Positions 54,014 to 63,960 are shown, counted from the first letter of the stretch. The stretch: DNA of 64,000 bases from Pseudomonas botevensis (GCF_019145475.1 NZ_JAHTKI010000021.1:124001-188000), one strand, 5' to 3'. The notes: generated by a model not told the origin, from the sequence alone. Program-made: numbers and translations.

Positions 54014-54618
54014 CAGCAGACTTCCATAACGGTGAGCAGATCTTCCGTGCACTCTTGTGCCGAAAGCGAGGTAGACAGGCCCAGGCGCAGCTCGCCCCGG
54101 GAGTCGTAGACGTAACTGGTGGCGGTGTGCGAGATGGTGTAGGTGTCGCCGGCCGGGACTTTCTCGAAGAACACGTCGAATTCCTTGGCCGTGGCCTTGG
54201 TTTCCTCGAGCGTGCCGTACAGCGCGACGAAGCTCGGGTCGAAAGCCTTGACGTAGGCGTCGAGGATTTCAGGCGTGTCGCGCTCCGGATCCAGGGTGAT
54301 GAAGATCACCTGCAGGCGGTCGCCGTCCTTGCCCATCAGTTTCTTGATTTTCGCCGCGCGGGCCAGCGTGGTCGGGCAGACCGCCGGGCACTGGGTAAAG
54401 CCGAAGAAGATCATCGGCATCAGGCCGCGATAGCTCGACAGGGACACGGTGTTGCCGTCGGTGTCCTTGAGCTTGAAGGTGCGTCCGAGGATCTTGTCGC
54501 TCAGATCCTTGCCGTACTTGTACGACAGTTGGCCACGGGTGTCGCAGCCGGCGAGCAGGCCAAGGCCGAGTACACCCATTCCCGCAAGCACCTTGCGGCG
54601 AGTCAACAAAGCCGTCAT
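54013..54618 (-). CDS. SCO1/SenC family copper-delivery lipoprotein
   Basis: 201 residues. The lipobox LLAGC places the acylated Cys at 25. The thioredoxin-like domain has the copper motif CPAVC (Cys77 and Cys81) in FFGFTQCPAVCPTTLARA, and the third ligand His in ISHTATSYVYD. It assembles the CuA site of cytochrome c oxidase or acts as a thiol reductase. Its stop overlaps the PCu(A)C start (TGATG), so the two are coupled. Confidence 0.93.
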   Translation of the reverse strand: MTALLTRRKVLAGMGVLGLGLLAGCDTRGQLSYKYGKDLSDKILGRTFKLKDTDGNTVSLSSYRGLMPMIFFGFTQCPAVCPTTLARAAKIKKLMGKDGDRLQVIFITLDPERDTPEILDAYVKAFDPSFVALYGTLEETKATAKEFDVFFEKVPAGDTYTISHTATSYVYDSRGELRLGLSTSLSAQECTEDLLTVMEVC

Positions 54619-54708
54619 TTCATACCGCCTTTTGAAGCCCTCCGGTCGACAAGACTGGCGGGCGGTTAACCGTAAAAGCGGCGCATCATACCAAAATGAT
54701 CCGCCGCG

Positions 54709-54726
54709 CCGGCCTTCGAAGGCCGG
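54709..54726 (-). terminator. 18-base perfect palindrome after the efflux lipoprotein gene
   Basis: CCGGCCTTCGAAGGCCGG is a perfect palindrome about 50 bases downstream of the NodT-type gene's stop on the minus strand. The RNA would form a 7-bp GC stem with a short loop, but without an immediate U-run. Also between that gene and the SCO gene. Confidence 0.4.
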
Positions 54727-54775
54727 GCATTGCCGGATCGGGCGATAAAAGGTGTAAGAAAAAATGACCCGGTAA

Positions 54776-56203
54776 TCAGCGGCGAACGGGCTCCGCAGCG
54801 CTCCAGCCGCCCCCCAGCGCGGTGTACAGATTCACCTGTGCGACCAATTGTCCCAGGCGATCAGTGATCAGGGTTTGCTGGGCGCTGAACAGCGAGCGTT
54901 GCGCATCGAGGAACGTCAGGCTGCTGTCGACGCCGCTGCGATAGCGGTGCTGCGCCATGTCGTAGTAGTCCTGGGTGGATTGCACCAGATCGCGCTGGGC
55001 CTGGAGTTGTTCCTGGTAGGTTTTGCGCGCCGCCAGTCCGTCGGACACTTCCTGAAAGGCTGTCTGAATCGACTTCTCGTACTCGGCGACCGTGATGTCT
55101 TTCTGCAATTTCGAATAATCCAGGCTGGCCCGCAGGCTGCCGGCGTTGAAAATCGGCAGATTGATTTGCGGCTGGAACGTCCAGGCGCCGGAGCCGGCCT
55201 TGAACAGGTCGGACATTTCGCGGCTGGAGGTGCCAGCGCTGGCAGTCAGGCTGACGCTGGGAAAGAACGCCGCCCGGGCCGCGCCGATATTGGCGTTGGC
55301 AGCCTTGAGCTTGTACTCGGCCTGGAGAATGTCCGGCCGGCGTTGCAGCAGCTCCGACGGCAGTCCGGCCGGCATTTGCGCCACCAGATCGCTGGCCAGT
55401 GGACGCGCCGGCAATGTTTCGGGCACGGCTGCGCCGACCAGCAGGGTCAGGCTGTTCAAGTCCTGGGCCACCTGACGCTGATAGCGGGCGAGACTGGCGC
55501 GGGTGCTGTCGACGCTGGTCTGTGCCTGGATCTGATCCAGTGCCGACGACTTGCCCGCCTCGCGGTTGCGGGTGGTCAGGCGCAGGCTCTGTTCGTCGGC
55601 GGCCAGGGTCTGGCGGGTCAGCTCGAGCAGTTCCTGATCGGCGCGCCAGGTCAGATAGGCGTTGGCAACGTTGGCCACCAGGCTCAATTGCGCGCTGCGC
55701 CGCGCCTCTTCGCTGGCCAGAAACGTCATCAGCGCCTGTTCGCTGAGACTGCGCACCCGGCCGAAGAAGTCCAGTTCATAGGCGCTGATGCCCAGGTTCA
55801 CGCCGTAGGTCGAGGTGATGGTCGATTGGCCGGTGCGGGTCACGCTGGGCGGCACGCGCTGACGTGATTCGGTGGCATTGGCCGACACCGCCGGCAGCAG
55901 GTCGGCGCGCTGGATCCGGTACTGCGCCTGGAACGCCTCGACGTTGAGCGCCGCCACGCGCAGGTCGCGGTTATTGACCAGCGCGCTTTCGATCAACTGT
56001 TGCAGCACCGGGTCGTTGAACACGCTGCGCCAATCGTCGTTGGCCAGCATCGGCGGCGGTTGTGTGGCGTAGGCCGGGCCTTGCGGGTAATGCGCCGGGT
56101 TGGGCGAGGGCGGCTGCTGATATTCAGGAATCAACGTGCAGCCGCCGAGCAGCAGGGCCACGGTCAGGGACGCGCTCAGCAGGGAAACGGATAAATCAGG
56201 CAT
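54776..56203 (-). CDS. Outer-membrane efflux lipoprotein, NodT/OprM family
   Basis: 475 residues from ATG 56203. The lipobox LLLGGC puts the acylated Cys at 22, followed by TLIPEYQQPPSP, typical of NodT lipoproteins. The TolC-like repeats include ALVNNRDLRVAALNVEAFQAQYRIQRADLLP and ERRPDILQAEYKLKAANANIGAARAAFFPSVSLT-type stretches (here LLQRRPDILQAEYKLKAANANIG). No inner-membrane pump is beside it. It lies next to a LuxR regulator and NRPS, the arrangement known from Pseudomonas lipopeptide clusters, where such a protein helps export the lipopeptide with a MacAB-type pump encoded further downstream. Confidence 0.93.
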   Translation of the reverse strand: MPDLSVSLLSASLTVALLLGGCTLIPEYQQPPSPNPAHYPQGPAYATQPPPMLANDDWRSVFNDPVLQQLIESALVNNRDLRVAALNVEAFQAQYRIQRADLLPAVSANATESRQRVPPSVTRTGQSTITSTYGVNLGISAYELDFFGRVRSLSEQALMTFLASEEARRSAQLSLVANVANAYLTWRADQELLELTRQTLAADEQSLRLTTRNREAGKSSALDQIQAQTSVDSTRASLARYQRQVAQDLNSLTLLVGAAVPETLPARPLASDLVAQMPAGLPSELLQRRPDILQAEYKLKAANANIGAARAAFFPSVSLTASAGTSSREMSDLFKAGSGAWTFQPQINLPIFNAGSLRASLDYSKLQKDITVAEYEKSIQTAFQEVSDGLAARKTYQEQLQAQRDLVQSTQDYYDMAQHRYRSGVDSSLTFLDAQRSLFSAQQTLITDRLGQLVAQVNLYTALGGGWSAAEPVRR

Positions 56204-56261
56204 CACATCATCTCGTACACGGAGGAGGCGGGGCAGCGCAGGGGCCGCACCCGGATTCAGG

Positions 56262-57056
56262 TCAGGCACCGGCCATCCATTTCGCCAGGCCATGCCGGCC
56301 GCTGACGCCAAGTTTGGCGGCCGAGCGCTTGAGGTAGGTTTCGATCGAGCTGTTCTTGACCCGCAACCGTTCGGCCAGTTGCGGCACGGTGCCGCCGGTC
56401 AGCAGGCCCAGGCAGACTTCCTTCTCCCGTGCCGAGAGGCTGATGTCATTGAGGGCCAGACGCTCGTCGAACACTTGCGGCAATGACGTCTGTTCCGGGT
56501 CGGACAGCGGCACCCGGGCCAGCCGGGCGCTGGTTTTGCGGCTGATCTGCGCGTGGTGCTCGATCAGTGGCAGCAGGGTGTCGGACAGGCTCTTCAAGAA
56601 CGACAGCTCCGGCAGGGAAAACACCCGGTCTGTATGGAGGCGGCAGAACGCGATGACGCAGCGGCGGTTCGAAGTGCGCGACACCAGATTGCACTGATGG
56701 ACGCTGTGGTGCGGAGGTCGATGCTGGAGCGAAGCCTTCAACTGGATCAACAGCGAGTCGTTCATTTCAATCATTTGTTGCAGCAGCGGGTGGTCGTCCG
56801 GACTCGCCAGCGGGTCCGGCGGTGCCAGCGATTGCGGCAGCCCGGCGCTGCCCAGCGCCTTGATCTCGACCACACTGGACTGACGCTCATCCAGAATCCA
56901 TTCACTGAGATCGACCCGGCTCACCGGCACCAGCGTGTCCACCAACTGGTACATGCGGGTGGCGAACAGCTCGTCGCCGGTGCTGGCGATCAGATCGCCC
57001 AGCTGCCGATAAAAGTGCGGGTTTTCCATGTTGCGAAGACTGCCGGTCAGATTCAT
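56262..57056 (-). CDS. LuxR-type transcriptional regulator of the lipopeptide cluster
   Basis: 264 residues. The C-terminal ~60 residues form a LuxR helix-turn-helix (LSAREKEVCLGLLTGGTVPQLAERLRVKNSSIETYLKRSAAKLGVSGRHGLAKWM). The N-terminal ~190 residues do not look like an acyl-homoserine-lactone-binding domain, which agrees with the non-quorum LuxR regulators of lipopeptide genes. It is divergent from the NRPS gene across 493 bases, with the NodT-type gene on its own strand 58 bases downstream. It probably activates the NRPS; this is inference from position and family. Confidence 0.9.
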   Translation of the reverse strand: MNLTGSLRNMENPHFYRQLGDLIASTGDELFATRMYQLVDTLVPVSRVDLSEWILDERQSSVVEIKALGSAGLPQSLAPPDPLASPDDHPLLQQMIEMNDSLLIQLKASLQHRPPHHSVHQCNLVSRTSNRRCVIAFCRLHTDRVFSLPELSFLKSLSDTLLPLIEHHAQISRKTSARLARVPLSDPEQTSLPQVFDERLALNDISLSAREKEVCLGLLTGGTVPQLAERLRVKNSSIETYLKRSAAKLGVSGRHGLAKWMAGA

Positions 57057-57549
57057 ATCCTTGTCATCCCTGATTTAAAGCCATCACCGAATCGTCTGCC
57101 GTGCATCCACCTGCGAGTTCCCACGCAATCCTTTCTCCCTGAAATGGATAGGTGCGGGATTTAAGCCCAATGATTTGTCCTACGTCTGTAAGGGAAATCG
57201 GGGACACAAATTGCCACTGTTTCCGAAAAAGAACTTCGACGTTTCTGGCGTGCTAAGGGATGCCCCGATGGCCCGGTCTGTCAGAGCGGTCGGCTGATGG
57301 CCCAGCAAACCATGGGCACTGCGGCGTTGACCTGATGGGCTGAGGCAGTCCCCTACGGGTGTGACTGGCGATTGTCCTACAAGATTTTCAGTCATTCCTC
57401 GGTGAGCTTTTGGACGGATCACCACATTTTCCCGCACTGCAAGGTCGGCAGGCGCGCCGTGGGCAGGGCGGAAGTGTCCGGGTTTCAAGTGTCATGCGGG
57501 CTAGAGGGCCGATGCTTGAATACCGGGATATAGCCATGAGACGGATCTT
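57057..57549. promoter_or_regulatory. Divergent control region between LuxR regulator and NRPS
   Basis: A 493-base region without a convincing gene. The 9-mer TTGTCCTAC occurs at 57175-57183 and 57372-57380, both plus strand, 197 bases apart. I see no clear sigma-70 pair. A 102-codon open frame on the minus strand (57180-57488) lacks protein-like features. GACGGATCTT precedes the NRPS start and gives a usable ribosome site. The region should hold both divergent promoters and any LuxR-binding site. Confidence 0.5.
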
Positions 57550-60500
57550 ATGAATCATTTTGCTGTCGACGCGGCGCACGGACTGTCCGCCACTTGCGAA
57601 ACCTTTCCGCTGACCACCGCCCAACGGGACATCTGGCTCGATCAACTGCGCCAGGGTGACTCGCCGCTGTACAACATCGGCGGATATGTCGACTTGACCG
57701 GCCCGCTGGACCCGGCGCTGATGCAAAGGGCACTTGAAGGCCTCGTGGCCCGGCATGACGCCATGCGCACGATCCTGTTGCCGGGGGCCGGCGAGCACGG
57801 CTTGCCGTTGCAGCGCTTTGCCCCGGCATTGCCGGCGCCGATGCAGGTGCATGATGTTTCCGCGCAGCCCGATCCGCAGTCGGCGGCACGACAACTGATT
57901 CAGGCGCGCATCGAGCAGCCATTCATCCTTGATGGCGGGCCTCTGTTTCGTCTCACGCTGGTACGGCTGGACAGCCAGCACCATTGGCTGTCCATCCTCG
58001 CCCATCACCTGATCACCGACGGCTGGGGCTTCGGCGAGATGCTCAAGTCGCTGGACGAGATCTACAACGCCCTGGCCGACGGACAACCATCGCCGGACTC
58101 CGCGCCGTCTTATGTCGACTTCATCCATGACGATGCGCGCTATTACCAGTCCGCGCGTTATGCGCATGACCGCGACTACTGGCTCGACAAGTACCGCAGC
58201 CTGCCAGAGCCGTTGCTGTTGCCGCGCTATCAGGAGCGGTTTGTCAGGGAAGCAGCGCCGACGCGGATTTTTTCCACGGCGTTTTCCGCGCAACTGCATG
58301 AGCGCATGAAGCACGTGGCCCGCGAGTCCGGTGCGTCGGCGTTCCATGTGTTGCTGGCGGCGTTGCATGTGTATTTCAGCCGAACCGCCCAGCGCGACGA
58401 ATGGGTGGTGGGGGTGCCGCTGCTCAATCGCTCCGGCGCCCGTTTCAAATCCACACTGGGCCTGTTCACCCAGGTCAGCGCGGTACGCATGGGGTTCGGC
58501 CGTGACCTGACGTTCCGCGAACTGATCGTGGCGATCCGCGACGAACTGAAAAAGGATTTTCGCCATCAGCGTTTTCCCCTGAGCGAGATGAACCGCGCCC
58601 TGGGCCTGCTGCGCGAGGATCGCTCGCAATTGTTTGAAGTCACCGTGTCCTACGAGCACGACGCGCACGAGTACCGCTACGGCCAGGCGCAGGCGCGGGT
58701 GATCAAGGTCTCCAATCACGACGAAGGCACACCGCTGGCGGTGCATTTGCTCAGCAACCGCAGCAGGCATGAGGACAGTCTGTATCTGGTGTACAACGAG
58801 GCCTACTTTGACGCCGATGAAGTCCGGGCGCTGACCGAGCGCTTGCTGCTGGTGCTGGAGCAGGGCCTTGAGAATGCCGATCTGCCGGCTGGCGATTTCT
58901 GTCTGAGTACGCCAGCCGAATCAATCCTGTTGCAGCAGTGGAACGCCACGCAGGTGGCTTACCCGCAAGGAATGACGATCCACCAGCGCTGCGAAACCCA
59001 GGCACAGCAGCGGCCCGATGCCGTGGCGGCGAGTTTCCAGGGACAACACCTGAGCTTCGGCGCACTGAACCATCAGGCCAATGCACTGGCCCATCATCTG
59101 CTCGGGCTCGGCGTGCAGCCGGATGACCGGGTGGCGATCGTGGCCCGTCGGGGGCTGGACACGCTGGTCGGCTTGCTGGCGATCCTCAAGGCCGGTGCTG
59201 CCTACGTGCCGCTGGACCCCGCGCACCCGGCCGAGCGCTTGAACTATTTGCTCGATGACAGCGCGCCGGTTGCGGTACTGACCCAAAGCGCTCTGCGCGA
59301 ACGCTTGCCGACGCTGGCGGTGCCGGTGATCGAGCTCGACCGCCGCACCTGGCCAGACAAAACGGCCAATCCGACGCTGCCACAACTGAACGCGACCCAC
59401 CTGGCCTACGTGATCTATACCTCCGGTTCCACCGGGCAGCCCAAAGGGGTGATGGTCGAGCATCGCACCCTGAGCAACCTGGTGGATTGGCACTGTGCGG
59501 CGTTCGGGCTGCGCGCCGGGCAACACACCTCGAGCCTGGCCGGCTTCGGTTTCGACGCCATGGCCTGGGAAGTCTGGCCGGCCTTGTGTGCAGGGGCGAC
59601 GCTGCACCTGGCGCCGACTCACGACGGCAGCGAAGACATCGGCGCGCTGCTGGAATGGTGGCGCACGCAACCGCTGGACGTGAGCTTCCTGCCGACCCCG
59701 ATCGCCGAATACGCCTTCAGCCGTCAACTCGAACACCCGACCCTGCGCACGCTGCTCATCGGCGGTGATCGCCTGCGCCAGTTCAAGCAGGCGCAGACAT
59801 TCGCGGTGATCAACAACTATGGCCCGACCGAAGCCACCGTGGTCGCCACCTCGGGGCCGATTCATCCGGGCGGCGTGCTGCACATCGGCAAACCGGTGAG
59901 CAATACGTCGGTGTATCTGCTCGATGATCGACAGCGACCGGTGCCGCTCGGTATCGCGGGTGAACTGTACGTGGGGGGCGAGGGCGTCGCCCGGGGCTAT
60001 CTGAATCGTCCGCAGTTGACCGAGGAACGCTTCCTCGCCGATCCGTTCAGCGCCCGCCCGGGCGCGCGCATGTATCGCACCGGCGACCTCGCGCGCTGGC
60101 GCAGCGATGGCACCCTCGAATACCTGGGGCGCAACGACGATCAAGTGAAAATCCGTGGCGTGCGCATAGAACCCGGTGAGATCGAGGCGGCACTGAGCAG
60201 TCACGAGGCCGTGCAGGAGGCGGTGGTCATGGTGCGCGACGGTCAGTTGCTGGCCTGGTTCACCGAACGCGAGCCCGTGGACATCACCCGGTTGCATGCA
60301 CACCTGAAAACCCGTCTGCCGAGTTCGCTGCTGCCCGGTGCCTATGTGCGTCTGGCAAGCATGCCGCTGACCGCCAACGGCAAGCTTGATCGCAAGGCGC
60401 TGCCGGCGCCGGGGCCGGAGGCCTTGATCCGGCGCGAGTACGAAGCGCCCGAAGGTGATGTCGAGGTGCTGTTGGCGCAGCTCTGGGCCGAGTTGCTGCA

Positions 60501-63500
60501 AGTCGAGCGTGTCGGGCGTCACGATCATTTCTTTGAGCTGGGCGGGCATTCATTGCTGGCGGTGAACCTGATCGAGCGCATGCGCCAGGCCGGCATGAGC
60601 AGTGACGTGCGGGTGCTGTTCGGCCAGCCGACGCTGGCGGCATTGGCAGCGTCAGTCGGCAGTGGCCGCGAGGTCGAAGTCCCGGCCAATCGCATTCCGC
60701 CGGACTGCCCGCGCATCACCCCGGACCTGCTGCCGCTGGTGCAACTGGATCAGGCCTCCATCGACCGCATCGTCGCCACGGTGCCGGGCGGCGCGGCCAA
60801 CGTGCAGGACATCTATCCGCTGGCGCCCCTGCAGGAAGGCATTCTGTATCACCACATCACCGCCGCACAGGGCGATCCGTACCTGCTGCAATCGCGTCTG
60901 GCGTTCACCGGCCTCGAGCGGGTCGAGGCGTTTGCGGCGGCGCTGCGTCAGGTCATGGCGCGGCACGACATCCTGCGCACGGCGGTGGTTTGGGAAGGCG
61001 TGAGTTCGGCGGTGCAAGTGGTGTGGCGGCAGGCCGAATTGCCGGTGCAGGAGATCGTGCTGGATCCGGCCGCCGGCGATGTTCTGGAGCAATTGCATGA
61101 ACGCTTCGATGCCCGCCGTTATCGTCTGGATATCAGCCAGGCGCCGTTGATTCGTCTGGTTTACGCCCGCGATCCGGCCCTGGGACGAATCGTCGCGATT
61201 CTGCTGTTCCATCACCTGGCGCTGGATCACATCGCGCTGGAAGTCATGCGCCACGAAATGCAGGCCAGTCTGCTGGGACAGGCTGAACCACTGGCCCCGG
61301 CGGTGCCGTATCGCAACTATGTGGCCCAGACCCGCCTGGGCGTCAGCGAGCAGGAGCACGAAAGCTTTTTCCGCGAGATGCTCGGCGACATCGACGAGCC
61401 GACCCTGCCATTCGGCTTGCACAACGTGCAGGGCGACGGCCGGGGCATCGACGAGTCGCAGCAGAGGCTCGATACCGATCTGGAGCAACGTCTGCGCAGT
61501 CAGGCGCGGCTTCTGGGCGTGAGTGTCGCAAGCCTGATTCACCTCGCCTGGGCACAGGTCCTGGCGGCGACCTCCGGGCAGGAGCAGGTGGTGTTCGGCA
61601 CTGTGCTGATGGGGCGCATGCAGGGCGGCGAAGGCGCCGACCGCGCGCTGGGGGTGTTCATCAACACCTTGCCGTTGCGGGTGGATGTGGGCGTCGGGGC
61701 ACGGGCCGGGGTGCAGGCCACCCATGCGCGCCTGACCGGGCTGCTCGGGCATGAACACGCGTCGCTGGCGCTGGCCCAGCGATGCAGCGGCGTTGCATCG
61801 CCGTCGCCGCTGTTCAGCTCGCTGCTCAACTATCGACACACCGACGATCAGGCGCAGCACGAAGCGTCACGTCAGGCCTGGCACGGCATCGAAACCCTGG
61901 CCAACGAAGAGCGTACCAACTACCCGATGACCATGAGTGTCGACGACCTGGGCAGCGCCTTGCAGCTGACCGCACGGGCGCTGACCAGCATCGGCGCCGA
62001 GCGGGTTGGCGATTACATGCATGCGGCGTTGAAGGGATTGGTCGAAGCGCTGGAGCAGGAACCGCAACGGTCGCTGAATCGTCTGTCGATCCTGTCGCCT
62101 GGCGAGCGCGAGCGACTGCTGGTCGGGTTCAACGCCACCGAGGTCGAGTGTGCGCCCGGGCAACCGGTGCAGACGTTGTTCGAGGAGCAGGTGCGGCGCA
62201 AACCGGGTGCCATTGCGGTGCAGTTCGGCGAGCAACGCCTGACCTGGCGCCAGCTCAACGAGCAGGCCAACCGCCTCGCTCATCACTTGCGCCAGCGGGG
62301 CGTGCAACCGGATACGCGGGTGGCGATCTGCGTCGAGCGCAGCCTCGATCTGGTGATTGGCCTGCTCGGTATTCTCAAGGCGGGCGGCGCCTATGTGCCG
62401 CTCGATCCCGACTACCCGCTGGAGCGCTTGAACTACATGTTGCAGGACAGCGCTCCGGTGGCGTTGCTGGTGCATTCGGCGACGCGCAATCTGCTTGCCG
62501 AGTCCGGTGTGCCGGTCATTGATCTGGATCGCAGCACCTGGCACGACGCGCCGGGCGACAACCTGCAAGTGCCGGGCCTCGGTGCGGCGAACCTCGCCTA
62601 CATGATCTACACCTCCGGCTCCACCGGTACGCCGAAGGGCGTGATGATCGAGCATCGCAGCGTCTGCAACATGGTGCATTGGGGCTCGCAGATCAGTCCG
62701 CCGACGGAGCATGGCGCGCTGCTGCAAAAAGCCCCGTTCAGCTTCGACAGTTCGGTGTGGGAGATCTTCTGGCCGCTGTGTTCCGGCCTGCGACTGGTGC
62801 TGGCGCGACCCGATGGCAACCGCGATTCGGCCTACGTGACCCAAGTGATTCGCGAGCAGCAGATCACCGTGGTCAAGTTCGTCCCGGCGTTGTTGCAGCA
62901 GTTCATCGAGCAGGAGGATGTCAGCCAGTGCACCAGCCTGACCGATGTGCTTAACGGCGGCGGCGAACTCACCGCCGCTCTGGCGCGCAGTGTGCGCCAG
63001 CGCCTGCCCTGGGTGCGTTTGCACAACGTCTACGGGCCGACGGAGACCACGGTCGACAGCACCGGCTGGACGCTCGAACCGCACATGCCGGTGCCGAACA
63101 ATGCGGTGCCGATCGGCACAGCGTTGAGCAATACCCGTTTGTATGTCGTCGATGCCCACGACCAACCGGTGCCGCAGGGTGTCAGCGGCGAATTGCTGAT
63201 CGGTGGCGTCGGCGTCGCGCGGGGCTATTTCGGGCTGCCGAAGCTGCAGGCCGAACGTTTTATCGACAGCCCGTTCGTGGCGGGTGATCGGCTGTACCGC
63301 ACCGGTGATCTGGTGCGCTACCGCCCGGATGGCAATCTCGAGTTCCTCGGCCGCAACGACTTCCAGGTCAAGCTGCGAGGCCTGCGCCTGGAGCCGGGAG
63401 AAATCGAGGCGCGGCTGATTGAACATCCTGCCGTGCGCCAGGCGGTGGTGCTGGTGCGCGATGAGCGCCTGGTGGCGTATTTCACCGTGCGCGCCGGCAG

Positions 63501-63960
63501 CGACGCGCCGGGCATCGAAGCCTTGCGTGCCCATGTGCTGGAACGCTTGCCGGAGTTCATGGCGCCGGGTGCCTACGTGAAGCTCGATGCGCTGCCCCTG
63601 ACCCCCAACGACAAGGTCGATCGCAAGGCCTTGCCCGCGCCGGGGCCGGAAGCGGTACTCAGCCGCCACTACGAGGCGCCCGAAGGCGACGTGGAAATCC
63701 GGCTGGCGCAGATCTGGGCCGAGGTCCTCGACCTGGAGCGGATCGGCCGCAACGACAACTTCTTCGAACTTGGCGGGCATTCGTTGCTGGCGGTGAGCCT
63801 GGTGGCGCGTATGCGTCAGGCCGACCTGCATGTCGATGCGCGGACGCTGTTCAGCCAGCCGACGCTGGCGGCGCTGGCAACGCATACCACGGGGCAGGCC
63901 AGGCAACTGGACATCCCGCAGACCACGATTCCGCTGCTCAACCGTAAACGGCGGATCTGA
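57550..63960 (+). CDS. Two-module nonribosomal peptide synthetase, lipopeptide starter enzyme
   Basis: 2136 residues: C-starter (about 15-450, HHLITDGWGF near 151), A1 (about 470-970, YTSGSTGQPKG near 625), T1 (Ser near 1001 in ELGGHSLLAV), C2 (about 1090-1510, HHLALDH near 1221), A2 (about 1535-2030), T2 (Ser near 2078). No TE or E domain. The starter C domain would acylate the first residue with a fatty acid. Read by the GrsA pocket positions, A1 gives DAWFLGNVVK, a leucine code; A2 gives DSWKLGVVDK, an unclear, perhaps Glu/Gln-like code. C2 starts PLAPLQEGILYHHITAAQGD, the extended His motif of dual epimerisation/condensation domains, so residue 1 is probably made D. The frame stops cleanly at 63960; downstream genes are outside the window. 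Confidence 0.95.
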   Translation: MNHFAVDAAHGLSATCETFPLTTAQRDIWLDQLRQGDSPLYNIGGYVDLTGPLDPALMQRALEGLVARHDAMRTILLPGAGEHGLPLQRFAPALPAPMQVHDVSAQPDPQSAARQLIQARIEQPFILDGGPLFRLTLVRLDSQHHWLSILAHHLITDGWGFGEMLKSLDEIYNALADGQPSPDSAPSYVDFIHDDARYYQSARYAHDRDYWLDKYRSLPEPLLLPRYQERFVREAAPTRIFSTAFSAQLHERMKHVARESGASAFHVLLAALHVYFSRTAQRDEWVVGVPLLNRSGARFKSTLGLFTQVSAVRMGFGRDLTFRELIVAIRDELKKDFRHQRFPLSEMNRALGLLREDRSQLFEVTVSYEHDAHEYRYGQAQARVIKVSNHDEGTPLAVHLLSNRSRHEDSLYLVYNEAYFDADEVRALTERLLLVLEQGLENADLPAGDFCLSTPAESILLQQWNATQVAYPQGMTIHQRCETQAQQRPDAVAASFQGQHLSFGALNHQANALAHHLLGLGVQPDDRVAIVARRGLDTLVGLLAILKAGAAYVPLDPAHPAERLNYLLDDSAPVAVLTQSALRERLPTLAVPVIELDRRTWPDKTANPTLPQLNATHLAYVIYTSGSTGQPKGVMVEHRTLSNLVDWHCAAFGLRAGQHTSSLAGFGFDAMAWEVWPALCAGATLHLAPTHDGSEDIGALLEWWRTQPLDVSFLPTPIAEYAFSRQLEHPTLRTLLIGGDRLRQFKQAQTFAVINNYGPTEATVVATSGPIHPGGVLHIGKPVSNTSVYLLDDRQRPVPLGIAGELYVGGEGVARGYLNRPQLTEERFLADPFSARPGARMYRTGDLARWRSDGTLEYLGRNDDQVKIRGVRIEPGEIEAALSSHEAVQEAVVMVRDGQLLAWFTEREPVDITRLHAHLKTRLPSSLLPGAYVRLASMPLTANGKLDRKALPAPGPEALIRREYEAPEGDVEVLLAQLWAELLQVERVGRHDHFFELGGHSLLAVNLIERMRQAGMSSDVRVLFGQPTLAALAASVGSGREVEVPANRIPPDCPRITPDLLPLVQLDQASIDRIVATVPGGAANVQDIYPLAPLQEGILYHHITAAQGDPYLLQSRLAFTGLERVEAFAAALRQVMARHDILRTAVVWEGVSSAVQVVWRQAELPVQEIVLDPAAGDVLEQLHERFDARRYRLDISQAPLIRLVYARDPALGRIVAILLFHHLALDHIALEVMRHEMQASLLGQAEPLAPAVPYRNYVAQTRLGVSEQEHESFFREMLGDIDEPTLPFGLHNVQGDGRGIDESQQRLDTDLEQRLRSQARLLGVSVASLIHLAWAQVLAATSGQEQVVFGTVLMGRMQGGEGADRALGVFINTLPLRVDVGVGARAGVQATHARLTGLLGHEHASLALAQRCSGVASPSPLFSSLLNYRHTDDQAQHEASRQAWHGIETLANEERTNYPMTMSVDDLGSALQLTARALTSIGAERVGDYMHAALKGLVEALEQEPQRSLNRLSILSPGERERLLVGFNATEVECAPGQPVQTLFEEQVRRKPGAIAVQFGEQRLTWRQLNEQANRLAHHLRQRGVQPDTRVAICVERSLDLVIGLLGILKAGGAYVPLDPDYPLERLNYMLQDSAPVALLVHSATRNLLAESGVPVIDLDRSTWHDAPGDNLQVPGLGAANLAYMIYTSGSTGTPKGVMIEHRSVCNMVHWGSQISPPTEHGALLQKAPFSFDSSVWEIFWPLCSGLRLVLARPDGNRDSAYVTQVIREQQITVVKFVPALLQQFIEQEDVSQCTSLTDVLNGGGELTAALARSVRQRLPWVRLHNVYGPTETTVDSTGWTLEPHMPVPNNAVPIGTALSNTRLYVVDAHDQPVPQGVSGELLIGGVGVARGYFGLPKLQAERFIDSPFVAGDRLYRTGDLVRYRPDGNLEFLGRNDFQVKLRGLRLEPGEIEARLIEHPAVRQAVVLVRDERLVAYFTVRAGSDAPGIEALRAHVLERLPEFMAPGAYVKLDALPLTPNDKVDRKALPAPGPEAVLSRHYEAPEGDVEIRLAQIWAEVLDLERIGRNDNFFELGGHSLLAVSLVARMRQADLHVDARTLFSQPTLAALATHTTGQARQLDIPQTTIPLLNRKRRI

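Noticed and set aside
57180..57488. 102-codon minus-strand open frame in the LuxR/NRPS gap
   Set aside because: No ribosome site, no hydrophobic or domain-like pattern, and the composition does not look like a gene; I treat the region as regulatory.
61867..63906. Minus-strand open frame opposite the second NRPS module
   Set aside because: It is low-complexity shadow sequence; the plus strand encodes intact condensation, adenylation and carrier domains.
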